From positions 199,627 through 263,626 of the forward strand of contig NZ_JABAEB010000008.1 in NCBI RefSeq assembly GCF_012584455.1: a stretch of DNA of 64,000 nt. Reading direction: 5' to 3'. Under the pieces are notes generated by a model that made no database searches, had not been told where the DNA came from, and worked only from the letters and a program-made list of their open reading frames with translations. This document shows, in pieces, positions 1 through 8,905 of the stretch. The stretch's first letter is position 1, and each line of letters starts with the position of its first letter. This DNA comes from Shewanella oncorhynchi (GTDB lineage: Bacteria; Pseudomonadota; Gammaproteobacteria; Enterobacterales; Shewanellaceae). Made by a program: the position numbers and the translations under genes.

Positions 1-826
1 CTAATACAGTGCGATCTTTTTCTTGGATAATATCAATAGAGTCAGCATCAAAAATATCAGTGTCATCTTTGCCCAAGATATCACTCATACTCTTGCCGAC
101 AAAGGTAGCGGCACCTTGGTTGACCAAGATATAACGCCCCGCCAAATCCTTCACAAAAATACCATCGGTTGTTTGAGAAACCACAGAATCGAGCAGTTGA
201 TGATTCACATCCAATTTCTGTAATGAGGCACGTAAATAGCCGCTTAGTGCACTGATCACTATGCCGTAAACACTTAGACTAATAAGCTGTAACCAATCGA
301 CAGAATGAATATTATCGAGACTATTGGCGGTTGGATGAAGATAATAGACACACAGAACAGAGAGACATGTCGCGACTAATCCAGGCGCAAATCCGCCACC
401 AATAGCGCTTAATGAAATAGGCAACATAAAAATCAGCAATAATAAACGCTGGTGCTGCTCAGTTGAAAGTGAATTGGCAAACCATAGCGTTATCAGCGTA
501 AAACTCAATATCGCAATGTATTTAAGCCATGAGATATTGCTTATCGCTACAGAGCGCGCAAAGGTTATTTCTAGCAAATTACCCGATGGAGCATTATGAC
601 GGTCAGGAACGGCATTCAGAACAAAAAGTAGGATAAAGGCACTGGTAAATACAAAGAAAAAACCTTTCGCGAGGGATAGACGAAACACAGTTTCAGTGTC
701 CGTAAATACAAGCAACAATTGATCGGATAAAAAGATCCATCCAAGCGCTGCAAGCGCATAAATAGCCACAGCTAAAATAATATATTGAGTCCGAGATTTA
801 TGATTATGTACAGTATTGTCAACCAT
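1..826 (-). CDS. Membrane PAS-domain signalling protein, 5' part only
   Basis: This reading frame has no stop before the left edge, so only about the first 275 residues are present. The ATG at 826 follows a GGAG-like ribosome site. Residues 15-75 form two hydrophobic segments of the type often found at the N terminus of PAS-containing kinases and GGDEF proteins (a GWIFLSDQLL stretch, then a second helix). Further membrane segments follow at about 100-205, including a GGGFAPGLVAT stretch resembling the KdpD-like DUF4118 membrane domain. A PAS domain starts near residue 218 (DGIFVKDLAGRYILVNQ). The output domain lies outside the window, so it could be a histidine kinase or a cyclic-di-GMP enzyme. 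It is probably an inner-membrane sensor. Confidence 0.7.
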   Translation of the reverse strand, partial: MVDNTVHNHKSRTQYIILAVAIYALAALGWIFLSDQLLLVFTDTETVFRLSLAKGFFFVFTSAFILLFVLNAVPDRHNAPSGNLLEITFARSVAISNISWLKYIAILSFTLITLWFANSLSTEQHQRLLLLIFMLPISLSAIGGGFAPGLVATCLSVLCVYYLHPTANSLDNIHSVDWLQLISLSVYGIVISALSGYLRASLQKLDVNHQLLDSVVSQTTDGIFVKDLAGRYILVNQGAATFVGKSMSDILGKDDTDIFDADSIDIIQEKDRTVL

Positions 827-1413
827 CCTAACTCCATCACAACTAGCGCCATCAAAACGACTCACTTGATCTATGATTGACACTAACGCCAGCCAACAAT
901 AGGTGGTCATTCCACAGATGAACATCATATTCAAGCTAAAGACTATAACTTAAAAAGCATCAGTATAATCTAATAAAAACCCGAAATAACAATGTACAAC
1001 ATAAAAATGCAAATCAAATACATGCCTAAAATATAGCTATCAGATATTAAACTGCAAACAGTATCTAAAAATGATTATTGAGCATTCAATCATTAACGAT
1101 AGAAAGCAATATATTGCTAACTTACAGTAAATTTTCTAAGTAAATGCACAGCATATCTGACTCACAGTGCGATGAAAATCTAAAATCCCCGGCGTAAATC
1201 ATTAGGAACTCAGTCACCACATTGCATTTCTAACGCACCAACTAAGATGAGTGCTGAATCAGCCATGCTGACATAAAGCCTCTACCTACAACACATAAAA
1301 AAACCATAATTTAAATACCTAAAAAGGTAGATTTTACGGGTAAGGATATAAGCCCATACCTGTGAGGTTAAAAGAAAAATATACAAGCACTATTAAAACC
1401 CATGTCTATAGAA
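827..1413. other. AT-rich intergenic region
   Basis: About 590 bases separate the partial PAS gene from the 3' end of the double-receiver gene, both on the minus strand. The part nearest 826 should hold the promoter of the PAS gene. A short inverted repeat (TACCT-aaaa-AGGTA) lies near 1316-1329 and could be part of a weak terminator for the operon to the right. I see no convincing gene here. Confidence 0.5.
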
Positions 1414-2664
1414 CTATCGCAAATGCAATGGAATATCATACTTCCTAAAAAGCTTGATTATTGAATCCTTATATAGTGGCTTGATAATGTAACCTTTAGC
1501 TCCTGCAGCTATTGCCTGCTGAACTGATGACTTATTTTTATTCCCAGTCAACATAACAATGGGCGTAATTGCATTTATTCCATTAGACTTATTAATGTGG
1601 TTAATAATATAAAATCCATTAGTATCAGGAAGATTTATGTCCATTAAAATAACGTCATATTTTTTCTTAGAAAGTAAATCTAACGCCATACGTCCAGACA
1701 ATGATGTATCAAGTTCAATGGCATACGTTCTAAGAAGCATAATAGTTAAATTCAAACTAATGTGATCATCCTCAACAATTAACATCTTTGGTACTATAGG
1801 AACTTCAACTGATACAAGAGAATTTTTTGACTCCGAATACAATCGATTATACGTGTATTTAGTATCAGGCACGGTTGGAGCGGCCTTATTGCTAACCTCA
1901 ATATGCTCCTGTTCTGGCAAAGGGGCTTCTGCGACCATCGCCACATTTGATACATCAGTAACAACAAGTTCAAGTAAGTGCAACGCCTTACTTTGTAGTT
2001 TCAACAAAGCTGGTCTAATTTCATTAGAACGAATAAATGATAATATCTTCTTCAATGAAGCCAGATCTAACTCAGCGGTTCTATTACTTGCAAGGTGCGC
2101 TTCTGCCTTATCTAATGATTGCTCGATTTCAATCAAACTTAATTCAAAGCTATGTTCTAAATCCTTCTTGCGCTGAACACCTTTAAGGACAATCTCCTTG
2201 ATATGCGAAGAGTAGTTATCTTGCACATTTACAAACTCTTCTACTTTTTTATATTTTCCTCTTAACCCAATTTCCCGCAATAAATGTGTACATATTATAA
2301 TTGCTCTATGCACTTCATACATTGGCCTAGCGATTAAATAATCATTAATCACACCACTACGATAAGCCTCGTACGCTTCTCTTTCTTGATGTTTTGGAAT
2401 AAGAGAAACAACAGCATGCTCACATATTTCTACAGCCTGCAATTCCTCAATGGCTTCGTAATAAATAAGTAAAGTTTCTTGTAAAGTTTCAGCAGCAACA
2501 AGAATCACTTTTGGGGTTGATTGTTTGATTTGCTCAACAAGCTCAGCATTCGTTTTAATCACATGAATACGAGAAAAGTGACGAATTAGAACACTTATCA
2601 ATAATCTATCATTATCTTGGTCGTTCGTATAGAGAACGATATGCTCAAAATTGACTCTATCCAC
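1414..2664 (-). CDS. Double-receiver response regulator with degenerate N-terminal receiver
   Basis: The start is chosen as GTG at 2664 because AAGGAG lies eight bases upstream. An ATG at 2670 is the alternative but sits only two bases from that site. With the GTG start the protein has 416 residues. The C-terminal receiver (about 293-413) is canonical: acidic pair in MLIVEDD, phospho-acceptor Asp342 in MDINLP, Thr373 and Lys395. Residues about 6-130 look like a second receiver fold, but the acceptor position reads ILVAAET, so it should not be phosphorylated. A helical linker of about 160 residues joins them. There is no DNA-binding or enzymatic output. The start overlaps the end of the upstream hybrid kinase gene by eight bases, so the two are co-translated, and this protein is the likely partner of that kinase. 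Confidence 0.8.
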   Translation of the reverse strand: MDRVNFEHIVLYTNDQDNDRLLISVLIRHFSRIHVIKTNAELVEQIKQSTPKVILVAAETLQETLLIYYEAIEELQAVEICEHAVVSLIPKHQEREAYEAYRSGVINDYLIARPMYEVHRAIIICTHLLREIGLRGKYKKVEEFVNVQDNYSSHIKEIVLKGVQRKKDLEHSFELSLIEIEQSLDKAEAHLASNRTAELDLASLKKILSFIRSNEIRPALLKLQSKALHLLELVVTDVSNVAMVAEAPLPEQEHIEVSNKAAPTVPDTKYTYNRLYSESKNSLVSVEVPIVPKMLIVEDDHISLNLTIMLLRTYAIELDTSLSGRMALDLLSKKKYDVILMDINLPDTNGFYIINHINKSNGINAITPIVMLTGNKNKSSVQQAIAAGAKGYIIKPLYKDSIIKLFRKYDIPLHLR

Positions 2665-5326
2665 TAGCATTACTCCTTTGCATAAAAAACTCAATTAACG
2701 CAAATAAATCATCATCAACCTCTTGCCAACATTTTAAGATAACTTTGTAATCAATAGCATTGTTACGCGAAACACGCTCTAGTTCTTGGCAAGATAAATT
2801 TAATTTTTTTGCTCCTATGTAAAGAGAATTACTTTTAAGGGTATGGCTAATTGCAGTAATAATACGAAGATCATTATCCACAATTGCAGACCTTAATGCT
2901 TCACGCTTAACAAGTAAATTACTATAATATTGCTCTAAAAAAATAGATAACTCTTCATCGCTTATATCTTCACCTACAAAATTATATATATCTGACAAGT
3001 TGACCATCTGTAAGATATCCACTAATTCCTGCGGTGCTTCATCACAACAGAAAAAACTATTATCAAAAGAAGTATTATCAGATTTAACTGTAGACTTTTT
3101 TAAACTTGCATTATTTGACAAAGTGACTTTTACTTCATCTAAAAGGCCAATCAAATCATTCAATGTCAGAGGCTTTACAAGTACGCGATTTGCTCCAGCC
3201 TGCAAACATTCATCTTTACATATGTCGCCATGATCAGCAGTCAACATCACAATAATCGATGGCGCTAATTCCCGATACCCTTCAACCTCTCTAATGACGC
3301 CAATGAGGTCTGAGCCCGATATAGTTGGCATTATCACATCAGAAATAACGACATTAAATTTATTTGTCTTAAAAAGCTCAATGGCTTGCATCGGATCTTG
3401 AACACAGGAAACTATAACTCCAACAGATAATAACTGTTTTTCGATAACAAATAAGTTTTCTTGACAATCATCAATAACTAACACACTAATATTACTATAA
3501 TCAGCACTATCCGAAGCCTGCTCGTCAATAATATTCAAATAATTTTTAACATTAACGAAATCAGTTACTGATTGAATTCTGAGTGGTGGATATGAAATCA
3601 CTTCGTAGTCGGAGTTAAACTTAGAAAGTGACACTCTCCTCAACTCTGCAACTCTTTCTTTTCTTGTAAAAAGACTAGTTACAAATTCATTCTTTGAGAT
3701 AATATCATTTTGATTCAAGTCAATAAAAAGTATTGAGCTTTCAGTTTCAAATTCCAGTAATTCATTACTTGGTAAATATAGCAACTCGAAATCAAGCTCT
3801 TTGGAATATCTTGAAACTGATTCGTGAAAAATGGAACTGTTAGTATATGCCGTTACTGAAGCATCAATATCAGAACGATAGGAGCCGCTTACATCATGCG
3901 CCGTAAAGTGACTATCTAAAGCAAAATCAATAACAAAATAGAAAACGCTACCATCACCGATACGACTAATAACCTGAAGGTCACTTCCCATTGAACGACA
4001 TATACTTTTACTTATGTATAGTCCTAAGCCAACACCACCATACTGACGGTAAGAATTTGATGATGCCTGCTCATACTTACCGAACACTTTTGATTGTTCC
4101 TCTTCAGTTAAACCGATACCATTATCAATAACAGAAAACTTTAGTTTTACATTTTCGAATGACTGTTCCAGAACTTCTACTTCTAATAGAATCGACGAGT
4201 CAATTTTATTGGAAAACTTAATTGAATTGGAGATTAAATTATAGATAACTTGATTTAGTTTAACTTCATCACAAATAACCCTGCGATTAAAATTTAATGG
4301 CATAAAAAAGTCTAAATTAATGTCTTTTTTATCTGCTTGAAGGCTAAACGCATCAACAACAAATTCGCCTAACAACCTAACATCTACCGAGTCATTTTTA
4401 ACATCTGCACTACTCTCATTTGTCTTTTTAAAATCCAACATACTATTAATGAGTAATAAAACTTGTTTTGAAGTACTGAATGCGACAGATAATAACTTCT
4501 TATCCTGTGCCCTTACATTACCTAAACTGAGCTCAATTAAGCCTAGCACTGCATTTAATGGTGTTCTAATCTCGTGACCTAGAGTGGCAATAAAATCACT
4601 TTTAAAGCTATTCAATTGTTCCAGCTCTGAACATTTCTCTATTAATACTTTTTCTTTCTCATATCGTTTAGATTCATCTATAATTAACCCAAACCGAGTT
4701 CTATCATCAAGGAAGAAATCTCTATACTCAAAATACAACCCTGATTTAGTTTTAAAAGATAGACATATTTTTTTATTAGTTGCACATTTATATCTAAACC
4801 ACTTCATAATTCTATAATTATCTCTACCAACAACCTCATAGCTAACAATATCTTGAATTAAACTAAAAAATGACTTGCCAATGTAATTATAAAAATGTAA
4901 ATATGGGAAAAGGTATTTAACCCCGCCACCAATAAAATCAATATTACCAAGACTATTTACGACAAGAACACCATCTGAAGTAATTTTCTGATATCTAGAG
5001 TCATCACCCGCAGGATTCTCACACCTAAATTGGCTATACTCGAAATTTTTTGTTATTGACGCATCATGCTCTACAACACAGAGCACAATAAAATTTTTAT
5101 TTGCCATCTTTAATAGGCTAAACTTTAAACAGTTACTTCCTATCATTAAGCATTCATTAGGCGTGATATTCTGTTTAATCTTTTCAAAATGCTGAATTAT
5201 TTTTTTCTTGGCATTTTTTAAAAAATTATTATTTGAGAAAATTTGATTCTCGCCTAACCACTCCCCCTCAGGTGATAACATAAATGCACAAGAATCAAAC
5301 AAGTCTAAATCAATACCATTCATCAT
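2657..5326 (-). CDS. Soluble hybrid sensor histidine kinase with receiver and Hpt domains
   Basis: This 889-residue multistep phosphorelay kinase has no membrane segment that I can see, so it is probably cytoplasmic. Residues 110-220 look like a PAS-type sensor region. The HisKA dimerisation domain carries the phospho-acceptor His251 in the HEIRTPLN box. The ATPase domain shows the N box around Asn367, DNGIG at 401-405 and GVGLGLYIS at 431-439. A receiver follows with the acidic pair 619-620, Asp663 in SDVIMP and Lys718. The Hpt domain near the C terminus carries His828 in HTLKSNS. All catalytic residues are present, so a His-Asp-His-Asp relay to the downstream receiver protein is expected. 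It is the middle gene of a three-gene minus-strand operon. The ATG at 5326 has AAGGA six bases upstream. The signal sensed is unknown. Confidence 0.88.
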   Translation of the reverse strand: MMNGIDLDLFDSCAFMLSPEGEWLGENQIFSNNNFLKNAKKKIIQHFEKIKQNITPNECLMIGSNCLKFSLLKMANKNFIVLCVVEHDASITKNFEYSQFRCENPAGDDSRYQKITSDGVLVVNSLGNIDFIGGGVKYLFPYLHFYNYIGKSFFSLIQDIVSYEVVGRDNYRIMKWFRYKCATNKKICLSFKTKSGLYFEYRDFFLDDRTRFGLIIDESKRYEKEKVLIEKCSELEQLNSFKSDFIATLGHEIRTPLNAVLGLIELSLGNVRAQDKKLLSVAFSTSKQVLLLINSMLDFKKTNESSADVKNDSVDVRLLGEFVVDAFSLQADKKDINLDFFMPLNFNRRVICDEVKLNQVIYNLISNSIKFSNKIDSSILLEVEVLEQSFENVKLKFSVIDNGIGLTEEEQSKVFGKYEQASSNSYRQYGGVGLGLYISKSICRSMGSDLQVISRIGDGSVFYFVIDFALDSHFTAHDVSGSYRSDIDASVTAYTNSSIFHESVSRYSKELDFELLYLPSNELLEFETESSILFIDLNQNDIISKNEFVTSLFTRKERVAELRRVSLSKFNSDYEVISYPPLRIQSVTDFVNVKNYLNIIDEQASDSADYSNISVLVIDDCQENLFVIEKQLLSVGVIVSCVQDPMQAIELFKTNKFNVVISDVIMPTISGSDLIGVIREVEGYRELAPSIIVMLTADHGDICKDECLQAGANRVLVKPLTLNDLIGLLDEVKVTLSNNASLKKSTVKSDNTSFDNSFFCCDEAPQELVDILQMVNLSDIYNFVGEDISDEELSIFLEQYYSNLLVKREALRSAIVDNDLRIITAISHTLKSNSLYIGAKKLNLSCQELERVSRNNAIDYKVILKCWQEVDDDLFALIEFFMQRSNASG

Positions 5327-5358
5327 CGCATATCCTTATTGCAAACTAGCATTCATTA

Positions 5359-6579
5359 CTACTGAACTGAATTTTTATACTGATTAAACCAGCTATACAC
5401 TTTATCACACGCAGAGATGAGCCTCTCAGGATCAATATTATAATTACCAATGAAATAATCGACAGTAACCCAATCACCTTTCATATACGCCAGAGTAAGT
5501 TGTAAACAATGAGCTAAATATCCATGATTATTAAGTAAAGCACGCTTTATTTGCTGTTCAAGAGGAAGCGGCTCTATCGCTCTGTTCATCGGCTTATCTA
5601 AAATGGCATCTAAAGTAGATAATAATCCAGTCAAAAATGCTGACTCTTTCAACAAAGGAAATCCCATTAATGATATTAACTCTTCACATAACCGAGCCCT
5701 GATTATAGTATTATTAATTAACACAACTGGTTTATTGGGATTAAGTTCAGCCAAAATAATGAGACTGACAAACTTACGAAGTTTATTTTCACCTAAAAAA
5801 ATCATAGTCTGCTTAATTGAGGTAAATTCATTCACATGCTCAAACTGACTTGAATTGACATACCTTAGTAATTTATAGGTAAGATCTAAATCTTGAGAAA
5901 AATAATGTTCAAGTTTTTTATAACTAAAATCAGACTTAAAAACCTCATTGTAAATAGACATAACAAAATGTTGTGTAGCACCTATTTCACTCCCCTCTAT
6001 GAGTTCTGGCTTATAAAAATAATAACCTTGAAAATAATCAAAACCGAGTGACTTAGCTAGCCTATACTCTTCCAATGTTTCAACTTTCTCTGCAAGTAGT
6101 TTTAAATTATACTGTCTAAATTTAGGGATCAGATGAGAAACACTATCTAAAGGCGTTGAAATTATATCAATTTTTATAAGTTTAAAAAAAGGAAAAAAAC
6201 GTTCCCACTCAGGAGAATAAACAAAGTCATCTAAAGCAAGATAATAACCCAAGTTAAATAACTCTTTAATTAAAATAAAGTTATCCTCGCTTGGGCTAAC
6301 AGTTTCCAATACCTCAACAATAATATTTTTGTATGGAAACATGTATAACAAATGGTCTCGCAAGAAATGAGATGGAAAATTAATTAATGCTGGCTTCCCT
6401 TCGGTTAAATCCTCTAGATCCATACTTAAATAACTATTTACAAACACTTTAGCTGTAGCAACATTGTCTGTAACACCCTGTGGAAAATAGTTATCCCGGC
6501 TATTTCTAAAGAGCAACTCATAAGCAACAACGTTTTTATTTCTATTCAGTATAGGCTGTCTTGCCATATAAAAGCGCAT
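5359..6579 (-). CDS. EAL-HDOD protein with degenerate EAL domain
   Basis: This 406-residue protein is of the YuxH/CdgJ type, an N-terminal EAL-like domain (about 1-200) followed by an HDOD domain (about 205-395). The EAL signature reads YELLFR at 20-25, and the catalytic DDFG motif reads DDFVYS at 117-122. Phosphodiesterase activity is therefore doubtful, and a regulatory or scaffolding role is more likely. In this family some members act on motility or cyclic-di-GMP-dependent behaviour. It is the first gene of the operon with the hybrid kinase (32 bases downstream) and the double-receiver protein. The ATG at 6579 follows a GAGGTG ribosome site. Base composition of the operon is visibly AT-richer than most of the window. 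Confidence 0.85.
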   Translation of the reverse strand: MRFYMARQPILNRNKNVVAYELLFRNSRDNYFPQGVTDNVATAKVFVNSYLSMDLEDLTEGKPALINFPSHFLRDHLLYMFPYKNIIVEVLETVSPSEDNFILIKELFNLGYYLALDDFVYSPEWERFFPFFKLIKIDIISTPLDSVSHLIPKFRQYNLKLLAEKVETLEEYRLAKSLGFDYFQGYYFYKPELIEGSEIGATQHFVMSIYNEVFKSDFSYKKLEHYFSQDLDLTYKLLRYVNSSQFEHVNEFTSIKQTMIFLGENKLRKFVSLIILAELNPNKPVVLINNTIIRARLCEELISLMGFPLLKESAFLTGLLSTLDAILDKPMNRAIEPLPLEQQIKRALLNNHGYLAHCLQLTLAYMKGDWVTVDYFIGNYNIDPERLISACDKVYSWFNQYKNSVQ

Positions 6580-7162
6580 AGTTCACCTCTTCCCTTTGGG
6601 TCACTTAACTTTATAATCATTAGTGAATCAGTCCTTTAATTTTTCAGTCTAGACCTAGGTGCCCCATCTTTCAACTGCACTTTTCTAGCCTAGACTATAA
6701 ATTAGCAGAAGTAGTGATTAAATCCGGTTTAAATCTCAGATTTATACTTAATTTAGGTGAATATTTAAGAAATCATACTCAAGATATAAATACCTATTTT
6801 GAGGTATGACTATCTTGTTTATCCATAAAAATTAAGTATTAAATGAACCGCTATTCTAGTACCCAGCAACGAAATAAAATGAGTAAAATGAACAGTTAAA
6901 ACTGAAAAAAACTATTATTAATCCTTTTAGACATAATGGACTTATTGGCTTATTGGCTTATTGGCTTATTGCCAGTTAATGGCGTCATTACATAGCAGTG
7001 ATACTAGATGAAGAACTTACCGCACTAGGGTTTGCTGGCGAGGATGTCACAACGATTTGACTGGATTTGATGCGAGGCTGAGCCCGTGTAGTGTCGTTAT
7101 CCACATAAACGGGCAACATAAGCAGGTGATGAACACCATTTTGAGCTAGCTTGATAACAACA
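6580..7162. other. Intergenic region with operon promoter, inverted repeat and 8-bp tandem repeat
   Basis: The promoter for the EAL-HDOD/kinase operon must lie in the left part. A perfect 7-bp inverted repeat AGTCTAG (6646-6652) and CTAGACT (6690-6696) sits 70-115 bases upstream of the start and could be an operator. Four head-to-tail copies of CTTATTGG (the last ending C) lie at 6941-6972. To the right, minus-strand 6988-7194 is an open stretch without an early start codon, described under findings. Confidence 0.5.
6941..6972. repeat. Short tandem repeat, 4 x 8 bp
   Basis: Four consecutive copies of CTTATTGG are seen, the fourth ending in C instead of G. The array is intergenic. Its length is a multiple of eight, so copy-number change would alter spacing only and not a reading frame. 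Confidence 0.85.
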
Positions 7163-7768
7163 CTAGTCGTGTCCCCAAGGTTTGGGTGGTAATGCTACTG
7201 GCTGGGTAAGATCAAAATCGACTTTAAAATTGCGTTGTTCTCGCGTGAGTTGGTAACTAAAAATCGTTGGCGTAATTTCCATGTGCCACACATTCGTGAT
7301 CGACTGGGTTAGCCCATTCTTAACGAAGTTATCGATAGATTCCCTATCAATTGGAAATGATTGTTTCTGTACTGTCCCATCATTCATAGTGTCGCCGCCA
7401 TACATGGTCACAGCATCTTCACTTCCATCATGATGGCGATGGTCGTGCTTCAACTTAAGTCCTTGCTGCGTTTTAGTCAGCACCCAAGTACGCGAGTGGT
7501 CATCACCCACATGGAACGGGATCTTAAGCTCAGTGTCGCTACATTCACGCACGTGCATAATTAACGACTTACCGCTAAAGGCTGAATCGGCACTGTCACC
7601 CGATACCACTTTTCCCGCAAAGGCTTGGCCACAATGGGCCGCTATTTGTGCGAAAAAAGTATTTTGCGTCTTGGTGGATAGCGACTCAACTTGAGCAGCG
7701 ATGGATGGCAACGCGATAAAAGACAAACTGATAAGCCCGAGGCTCGGTAGGGTAATGTTGGGATTCAT
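7163..7768 (-). CDS. Exported hypothetical protein
   Basis: This 201-residue protein has no family that I can name. The ATG at 7768 is preferred over an in-frame GTG at 7780 because GGAG lies six bases upstream of it. An N-terminal hydrophobic stretch ending in SIAA-Q looks like a Sec signal peptide, so the product is probably periplasmic. The mature part contains two cysteines about 45 residues apart (HCGQAF and RECSD) and a histidine-rich stretch (KHDHRHHDGSE). The C terminus is proline-rich and ends PPKPWGHD. It stands alone after a large hairpin that separates it from the acyltransferase gene upstream. Low-copy metal binding by the histidine cluster is only a guess. Confidence 0.6.
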   Translation of the reverse strand: MNPNITLPSLGLISLSFIALPSIAAQVESLSTKTQNTFFAQIAAHCGQAFAGKVVSGDSADSAFSGKSLIMHVRECSDTELKIPFHVGDDHSRTWVLTKTQQGLKLKHDHRHHDGSEDAVTMYGGDTMNDGTVQKQSFPIDRESIDNFVKNGLTQSITNVWHMEITPTIFSYQLTREQRNFKVDFDLTQPVALPPKPWGHD

Positions 7769-7801
7769 TATGTTCTCCACTTTTTTTAGATGGAAAACAC
7801 C

Positions 7802-7846
7802 CTAACACTAGGAAATAAATTCAAACTGAATTTCACCTAGTGTTAG
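7802..7846. terminator. Two-tier hairpin between acyltransferase and exported protein genes
   Basis: An 11-bp perfect stem (CTAACACTAGG with its complement at 7836-7846) encloses a second inner stem (AAATTCA / TGAATTT). No clear T run follows on either strand. It lies 20 bases after the acyltransferase stop on the minus strand, so it could act as a transcript end or RNA-stability element. Confidence 0.45.
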
Positions 7847-7865
7847 TGATGATAAACCAAAGTGA

Positions 7866-8903
7866 TTACCAGCCGATATAAGTACGCGATCGATTACCCA
7901 GACGCTTTTTGATAAAGCGAGCCGTCATAATACTGCCTACCATCATGAAAATGAAAATCCCAGCGGAAAAGAGCACGCTAGTCACAGCAGAACCTGGTGG
8001 GAAGCGGAAACGCATTACGGTTGCAGCCGTGTTAAATAGCATATCGAAGAGTGGATGAATAAAGAAAATTGCAAAACTCATCTCGGCGACTTCGACTAAC
8101 CAAGGCAAACGACTTCGTCCCGACAACCATTCACAGAAATTCAGTACTAATACACATAAACAAAGTTTCTGAATAAACTGCCAATCGATACCGTTGTACT
8201 CAAATGGTGCCTTATGATAGTTACCAATATGCTGCACTATGTAAGTTTGTTCGACTAAGCTAACCACTAAAAAAATCATCGCTAGTGCGGTGAAAATAGA
8301 GCCAAAGCGCGTCACAATATGTTCATCTTGCGAATATAAAATACCAATCAAGTAGAAAGGTACAAAATACACGACTGAGTGAATAAAATTGACGTTACCT
8401 ATAGGTCTATGCAACAGAATTGCTACCACACAACTCAGTACAAATAGTGTCCAACGCATCTGCTGCGAGCAACGGATAAACCATAAAAAAATCGGCGAGA
8501 ATAAAAACACCGCCATGATGAAGGGAATGTACCAGTGCGGATACAGAATATAACCGTTACGCACAGTATAAAAAATACTCAGCAAGACATTATCGAGCGG
8601 CTGATGCTCCATAAATATCCAGCGCAAACACAAACAAAATAGACCAATTAATGACACAACTAAAAAAGGATAAAGTACGTTTTGTACTTTGTTCTTCATA
8701 AACTTGCTGTAGTCGAAATCCTTATAAAAAATGCGGTGGAAAAAGTATCCCGAGATAAACACAAATAACGCCGTGCCACCACGCAATAGATTTTCCAGCA
8801 ACAGCGGGAAACCTTCACCAGAGTTGTAAATACTGTGGCCAAGCACGATAAAGATAATCGCAATGCCACGCATGTAGGTAAATTCGAGCTGATTTTTTCT
8901 CAT
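7866..8903 (-). CDS. Membrane acyltransferase, acyltransferase-3 family
   Basis: This 345-residue polytopic inner-membrane protein has about ten hydrophobic segments. It starts with the family's typical FTYMRGIAIIFIVLGHS stretch, in which the His of the first helix is the conserved catalytic candidate, followed by a YFFHR segment. Members of this family transfer acetyl or other acyl groups onto extracytoplasmic sugars such as O-antigen or exopolysaccharide. The gene follows the exported HExxH-protein gene with only two bases between stop and start, so the two are translationally linked. The substrate cannot be told from the sequence. Confidence 0.85.
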   Translation of the reverse strand: MRKNQLEFTYMRGIAIIFIVLGHSIYNSGEGFPLLLENLLRGGTALFVFISGYFFHRIFYKDFDYSKFMKNKVQNVLYPFLVVSLIGLFCLCLRWIFMEHQPLDNVLLSIFYTVRNGYILYPHWYIPFIMAVFLFSPIFLWFIRCSQQMRWTLFVLSCVVAILLHRPIGNVNFIHSVVYFVPFYLIGILYSQDEHIVTRFGSIFTALAMIFLVVSLVEQTYIVQHIGNYHKAPFEYNGIDWQFIQKLCLCVLVLNFCEWLSGRSRLPWLVEVAEMSFAIFFIHPLFDMLFNTAATVMRFRFPPGSAVTSVLFSAGIFIFMMVGSIMTARFIKKRLGNRSRTYIGW

Positions 8904-8905
8904 TA

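Noticed and set aside
6941..6972. CRISPR-like array
   Set aside because: The units are only eight bases long, with no spacers and no cas genes nearby.
7802..7846. Insertion-sequence end or transposon remnant
   Set aside because: The inverted repeat is a compact stem-loop with no transposase fragment or target duplication around it.
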